Shown here: in pieces, positions 58,611-64,000 of the stretch | Layout: the number at the start of each line of letters is the position of its first letter | How positions within the stretch are numbered: position 1 is the first letter of the stretch | From: Melastoma dodecandrum | Taxonomy: Eukaryota > Streptophyta > Magnoliopsida > Myrtales > Melastomataceae | NCBI GenBank assembly: GCA_029817715.1 | Contig: JARUPY010000252.1 | Coordinates: 2,852,001 to 2,916,000 of the forward strand | Direction of reading: 5' to 3' | DNA length: 64,000 bases | The notes under the pieces: model-generated | The model's database searches: none | What the model was told of the DNA's origin: nothing | The model's input: only the letters and a program-made list of their open reading frames with translations | Made by a program: the position numbers and the translations under genes

Positions 58611-60788
58611 GGCAACACATTAGCACCATAAACAGATCCAAAAACCGCGATGCATAAATTCTCCCAACCCACTAGAGGAATCCTACTACAGCCAGGAATC
58701 CTCAACTTCCCCAAATCTCACCACTACTAACAACGACACGATTCAAAATCGACTGAAATCGCACGGGCTTCTCCCACTAAAGTAGAAAACCTAATAGAGA
58801 AACAATCGTTTTCTCAGGGGCGGCGGAAAAGGTTCGGATTTCTACCAGAGGTTGAGAAAAGCAACCCGATCACATCGGGAGTCGGCGGACCCCAAGGAAT
58901 CGTGCCACGCAAGGAAGACTCACCAAAAATCCGGGCTAGCCCTTCTTCCTCCTACTGCGGATGAAGTCGGAAGCAGGCGAAGATTCCCCCCACACCGGAG
59001 AAACGACAAGAGGAAGAAGAAGAAGAAGACGAAGACGGTGCCTCGTGGCGGTCGCCTCCCCTGGTTTTCTCCTTCCTCCCCCCCAAAAAAAAAACCGGGA
59101 GGGTCGGTCGTTCCTCTTTATGGGCTTTTGAGCCCAATTATATGAAGACCCATTTACGAATATTGGGCCGAACCAATTGTCTTCTGGACGGTTCTTACAT
59201 TTTTAATTTCGTTCTCATCAGCACGTGATTAATATCATTACATATTAATTCGAGATTAGCTTAGCCGTTCTTTTTCCTTAATTAGCAAAAAAATAATACA
59301 ATACTTAAAAAAGAACAGTAAATAGAATAAAAAAAACGCAAACGACCGGAGACAGCCTCGGCTTTAAGTAGGAAGATTAAACGCTATTAAATAAATTTTT
59401 GGGGGCCTGAAACGGGCAATGATGGCCGGATCGATGACGCATTCACTTTCTTCCCCAGGTCGCGTTCAATTCCAACCACAATGCTACTTTAATTATTATT
59501 ATTTGGTCATAACGTGGGGGTTGGGGGGGGGGGGGGTCTGTCCTCTCCTGTCCCCACAATTACCAGGATTAGTAATTAATATTAGTTTAATCCCACACCC
59601 ACTAATTGACATGGGATCACCTAATCTAATCAATGCCCCCCCCCCCCACCAAAAGTAGAAAGAACCCCCGAAACGCAGGAAACAAATGTGATTGGGAAAC
59701 AGGGGGGTCGGAGTGAGGTCAATTCCATTTCCATTAATCAATAACTAAATTAGGACCGCTAAAATGACAAAGTAAAAGAGAGAGGGTTTCTTGAGGTGAG
59801 CATGGCGCCACGTCGACTGATACGAATAAATTTTTAAGACCCGAGAAAATGGTAGGAAGTGAGTTCATTTAAAAAGAGAAGAAGAATCGGCGTGGTTCTC
59901 CGTTTGACGATGAAGCTCCAAGGGAGGCTTTCCTGTGGAAGGGAGGGTCTGTAAAGAGGAGGGTTAGGCCTTCCTTTCCTTTTTTTTCTTTCTTTCTTTC
60001 TTTTGTATTTGTTTTGGGATTTGTTTGGGTTGGGGAAGAGAGGAGTTTGGAGTTGTGAGGCTGTGGTTGGGGTGGGAGTTATTAAAGTTTTCTTTTTTTT
60101 CTTTCTTTCTTTTTCTGGGACTGTGTGGTGGTTTTTTGGCCTTCCTTCCAAGTATGGAGGGAGGGGAGGGGGGTCATTCCATTTGTGCGGTGGATGTTAA
60201 GCCGCTTGCTCTCTCTCTCTTTCTATCTCTCCCACCCATACACACTACCTCACTTCGTCTTCCTCCCCCTACCAACCCCAACCCTCTCTTCTGTGCATGC
60301 TCCGCTGAATTGGGGCGATGCCCATGTAAACGACGGGTTATAGTCGGTGTGTTCGTGTGTGTGTGTTATTTTAGGCCGAGGGTTTTGAAAGTACCACCTT
60401 CGTGTTTGACCCGCGTGTAGTTGAGGTTTCCCCTTCTCCTCGTCTGTGCAGCTTGTTTTGGACTGCCTGCCTGCTTGCTAGCTGGTTTACGATATTATTG
60501 AGTTCCGAGTGGTAGGCACTGCCACTTTCGATGGAGGTTGAGTTTTCGCTTTACAAGGGCCTTCGCTTGCTGTCTTCCAGGTGGTCCTCTTCGTTGCCAG
60601 GGTTGATCCCTGAGTTTGAGTGAGTATACGGAAGAAGTTGGGTTGCTGGGTTTTCTCATTTGAGGCAGCCGCATGCGATGCATGGCGATGCTACTCGTGG
60701 AATTTAGGGAGGGTTTCCGTGACTCCTCCCCCGGATGGTTGTTTCCCGGTCTTCATGTGGCTCTTTCTTTCCTTCTCTGCCGGTAGTG
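58611..60788. other. Divergent promoter region of COX17 and SPA genes
   Basis: No protein gene recognised. Site II-like GGGCC motifs lie at about 59120-59170 near the COX17 start. G/C runs lie at 59523-59536 and 59636-59647. CTTT repeats at about 59978-60004 and 60093-60113 together with the GT-rich stretch to 60640 probably form the SPA leader, possibly with a leader intron. Frames such as 60025-60420 look accidental. Confidence 0.55.
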
Positions 60789-63700
60789 ATGGAAGGTTCT
60801 TCTGATTCCGCTTGGCACAAGTCTGGGAGCTCTCGGGGATTCAACCCTTTGGGTTTTTCAGACAGGAATATAAGATTGCTTCCTTCTGAAAGATTCGACC
60901 TCTTCGGCGACTCTCATCAGGATTTCATCGGGCTTAGGGAAGCCAGGGAGAGGCTCGTTTCTGCTTCGGTGGATAACCTTAGGAATGCACGGGGATTTTC
61001 TCGTGATTACGGGGAGGACTCCTCGGTAAACCCTTATTTATGTGCCCTCGAGCGGGACGATGTCAGCTTGAGACACTGGTTGGATAAGCCGGAGAGGCAG
61101 GTCGATGAGCTCGAGTGCTTGCATATATTTGCGCAGATTGTAGAGATTGTGAGTGTAGCCCATTCACAAGGGGTTGTTGTTCAAAATGTTCGGCCTTCTT
61201 GCTTTGTGATGTCATCTTTCAACCGGGTTTCCTTCATCGAATCTGCATCCTGTACGGATTCTGGATCCGACTCATTGGACGATGGGTTGAATAGCCGGAC
61301 CAATGCAAAGGGTGAATCATTTTCCTTACCCCTCGAGCGGCAGCAAAGAGGAAGACTGAGATACGAGAATTTTCAGCCTACGAGAGCATCGAATAATTCT
61401 CCAATGGGAAGTAGTTTCCTACACTCTAGTTTCGTCTATCCGACGGAAACCTCGTTTATTGGAAAACTTGGAGATCATAAAGTCAGAGCCGGATGCATAG
61501 TTGAGCAAGGAGAGGAGAAGTCTCATTTTTTTCCAATGATGCAGGTTCTAATGCTTGAGATGAGTTGGTACACTACTCCTGAGGAAGCTTCAGGATCTGC
61601 TGGTTCCTGTGCATCAGATATATACCGGCTTGGTGTACTCCTTTTCGAGGTTACCATTTTAATTTACTTCAGCACCTTTTCATGGTTTGTTGCTTGTTAC
61701 TAGTTAGAGTGTAGCTATCATAGCAGAAGGTATCCACCATTTTTTATCTAACTTTTCATTGATCTGTGACATTTGTTTTCGTGCAGTTATTTTGTCCCTT
61801 TAGCACAAGTGAAGAGAAGTGCCAAATCATGTTCAGTCTTAGACATCGTGTTCTTCCTCCTCAGTTGTTGTTGAAGTGGCCCCAGAAAGCTTCTTTTTGC
61901 TTATGGCTTTTGCATCCAGAGCCCAGCAGCAGACCAGTGATGAGGTGATCGCTCGTTTATCTTGATGTACAGGAGATGTGTGCGCGCCTTTTCTCACTCA
62001 GATACAGTATGGCTCTCTTTTTTAGCCAGTAAAGAATTGAACGCATGATTTTCTGCCGGGTAATGTTTGCAGAACAAAGATACTTTACCGGATTGTACAC
62101 GTGAAATTATGATCAAATAAGCATACTTCTGCCAATGCTTGACCTGGATAGATGGATATATCTCGTAATGGAGTCTTAAAATTGATTGGAATGATAATGT
62201 GTGCTGGCATAACATACTAATGAAATGTGCCTCTTCATTTTCATGTATTTTCTTGTTCTACTCCTGTTGCAAGCGAGACTATTTTTGTGCTTAATAGCAC
62301 AAAATGTTGCAATATTGCAGCGAGTTGCTACAAAGCCAGTTTCTTAATGAGCCAAGAGATTGTCTGGAAGCGCGTGAAGCTGCAGCAGAGCTTAGAGAGA
62401 AAATTGACAAGGAGGAATTGTTACTGGAATTTCTATTGTTGATGCAACAGAAAAAACAGGAAGTGGCCGGTAAACTTCAGGAAACTGTGTCCCTTCTTTG
62501 CATGGATCTAGAAGAAGTGTCAAAACAACAGGAAATTCTGAAGAAAAAGGTGAGCCCATGCCTTGAAATGGAAAAGAATGAGGATACAGATTCAATTTTA
62601 CCTTCACTAAATAGAGCCGACATGAGTGACTCTTCTACGATGGTATCAAGAAAGAGGGTCCGTCCTAGCCTATTCATCCATAGTTCTGAAGAAAGTTTCT
62701 GTGGTGTTGATGATGGTCAAGGTTCTGATAAACATGTTGGAAATGAAGAGGGCTTCCACTCGAGGAGTTCTCGATTGATGAAGAACCTCAGCAAGTTAGA
62801 GGCGGCGTACTTCTCGACTCGGTATCGGTCTATCAAATCTTCAGGAAGACCACTTGCCAGACTCTCACCTCTGAGCAGTGATGGTAAAGGGTCTGTTGTG
62901 ATGACAGAAAGGAGTTTGGTGAATAACTCCGCATCAAAAGGCCAACATAGTCAATGTAGAAATACCGGATGGATACAGCCGTTCCTAGAAGGTTTCTGCA
63001 AGTATCTGGCTTTCAGTCAGTTGAAAGTGAAGGCGGACATCAAACAGGGGGATCTGCTAAACTCCTCCAAATTAGTGTGCTCCCTGAGCTTTGATAGAGA
63101 TGGAGAGTTCTTTGCCACAGCTGGCGTGAACAAAAAGATTAAGGTTTTTGAATACAATCCGATTTTGAATGAAGACCGTGACATTAACTATCCAGTTGTG
63201 GAAATGGCCAGTTGGTCAAAGCTCAGCAGCATATGCTGGAATACTTACATCAAAACTCAGATTGCATCTAGTAATTTTGAAGGTGTTGTACAGGTTGACA
63301 CTTGGCTCAATTTTATTATCTTTATTTATTTTTGTATTATTAGTGCTGTCTCTCTGAAAATTGGAGTTTACCAATAAATAATACTCTTTATTTTCAGGTC
63401 TGGGATGTTACGAGAGGTCAAATGCTTGTGGAGATGAGAGAACATGACAAGCGAGTCTGGTCGATCGACTTTTCCTCTGCAGACCCAACCCTGTTGGCCA
63501 GTGGAAGTGATGATGGTTCTGTCAAGCTATGGAGTATCAATCAGGCAATTCTATTTCTAGACTTGGTGGATGTCGGCTTTGAAAACAAACGTGCTATAGT
63601 CATCTACTTTCTTGCAATGCGTATCCTAACGGGGCTGTGTAACGAGTGTTCTTTATTTTGTGGTTTGCCACTGCAGAGGACAAGTATTGGTACCATAAAA

Positions 63701-63988
63701 ACGAAGGCCAACGTTTGCTGTGTTCAGTTTCCGTCAGATTCCGGTCGGTCACTTGCATTTGGTTCTGCCGACCACAAGATATACTACTACGATCTGAGGA
63801 ATCCCAAGACCCCTATGTGCACATTGGTGGGGCACAACAAGACGGTCAGTGATGTCAAGTTTCTAGACCCATTGACTATTGTGTCTGCATCCACCGATAA
63901 TACGCTGAAGCTGTGGGATCTATCGGCTGGCATATCTCGGGTTATCGAGTCTCCCATTCAGTCATTTACAGGTCACACCAATGTCAAG
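60789..63988 (+). CDS. SPA: SPA-type repressor of photomorphogenesis, 5' part (SPA3/SPA4-like)
   Basis: Partner of COP1 in the CUL4 E3 ligase that degrades HY5, CO and other light-response factors in the dark. Exons 60789-61649, 61787-61944, 62321-63293, 63398-63544 and 63677-63988 give 817 codons; the gene continues past the right edge (donor GTATAG at 63989). Domains: kinase-like N-terminus with ERDDVSLRHWLDKPERQVDE, VVVQNVRPSCFVMSSFN and ASDIYRLGVLLFE; then ELFCPFSTSEE, LPPQLLLKWPQKASFCLWLL and HPEPSSRPVMSELLQS; a coiled coil (about EAREAAAELREKIDKEELLL to EILKKK); then WD40 repeats (CSLSFDRDGEFFATAGVNKK, LLASGSDDGSVKLWSIN, FLDPLTIVSASTDNTLKLWD). The short N-terminus fits SPA3/SPA4 better than SPA1. 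The intron at 63545-63676 starts with GC and contains no in-frame stop. Confidence 0.92.
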
Positions 63989-64000
63989 GTATAGCCATGA

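Noticed and set aside
1..64000. CRISPR arrays, bacterial insertion sequences or phage genes
   Set aside because: None seen; direct repeats are simple microsatellites and the gene content is plant nuclear.

Overview
The window is nuclear DNA of a flowering plant, most likely a eudicot. It has short introns with plant-type GT..AG borders, sparse genes with long AT-rich spacers, many site II (GGCCCA) motifs near gene starts, and families found only in plants: GRAS, GH3, CRF/ERF, SPA, TPS-a terpene synthases, DUF538 and DUF1218. The species cannot be named from the sequence alone.

Layout, left to right. The first exon of a CRLK1-like receptor kinase is on the minus strand, and the gene runs off the left edge. 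A PAT1-clade GRAS regulator follows at 3.4-5.0 kb. A terpene synthase cluster lies at 6.2-13.4 kb: a decayed copy (6.2-8.3 kb), an inverted lone terminal exon of a third, divergent copy (8.6-8.8 kb), and one apparently intact 561-residue sesquiterpene-synthase-type gene (11.3-13.4 kb). A degenerate piece of the gene at 16.3-18.2 kb is embedded between the terpene synthases. Next come two little-known plant genes on the minus strand (14.6-15.4 and 16.3-18.2 kb), a DUF538 secreted protein (20.1-20.6 kb), a 384-bp Mutator-like MITE with a clear target duplication (21.7-22.0 kb), and a GH3 auxin-amido synthetase (24.3-26.3 kb). A 9.5-kb stretch without convincing genes (26.3-35.8 kb) contains a probable Copia LTR remnant.

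The right half is gene-dense: an atypical bHLH of the bHLH112/123 type, quinone reductase FQR1, tRNA-Gln(CTG), a DUF1218 four-helix membrane protein, cyclophilin CYP18-1, a glycine-rich cell-wall type protein, a small unassigned frame, a cytokinin response factor (AP2/ERF), an RS-rich nuclear protein, a chloroplast thioredoxin m, a dynein light chain, the COX17 copper chaperone, and the 5' part of a SPA-type photomorphogenesis repressor that runs off the right edge.

Most genes are ordinary single-copy-looking housekeeping or regulatory loci and do not form a pathway. The coherent system is the terpene synthase cluster. Both the live and the dead copy have lost the same intron, and their core promoters share the same TATA sequence, so they derive from one local duplication. 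Other points worth checking are two GC-AG introns (GH3 and SPA), a stop-free 3n intron in the SPA WD40 region, a GRAS gene whose frame needs an 82-nt intron, and at least ten G or C homopolymers of 12-22 nt. I found no convincing undescribed system. All exon coordinates were derived by hand from splice sites and frame continuity.
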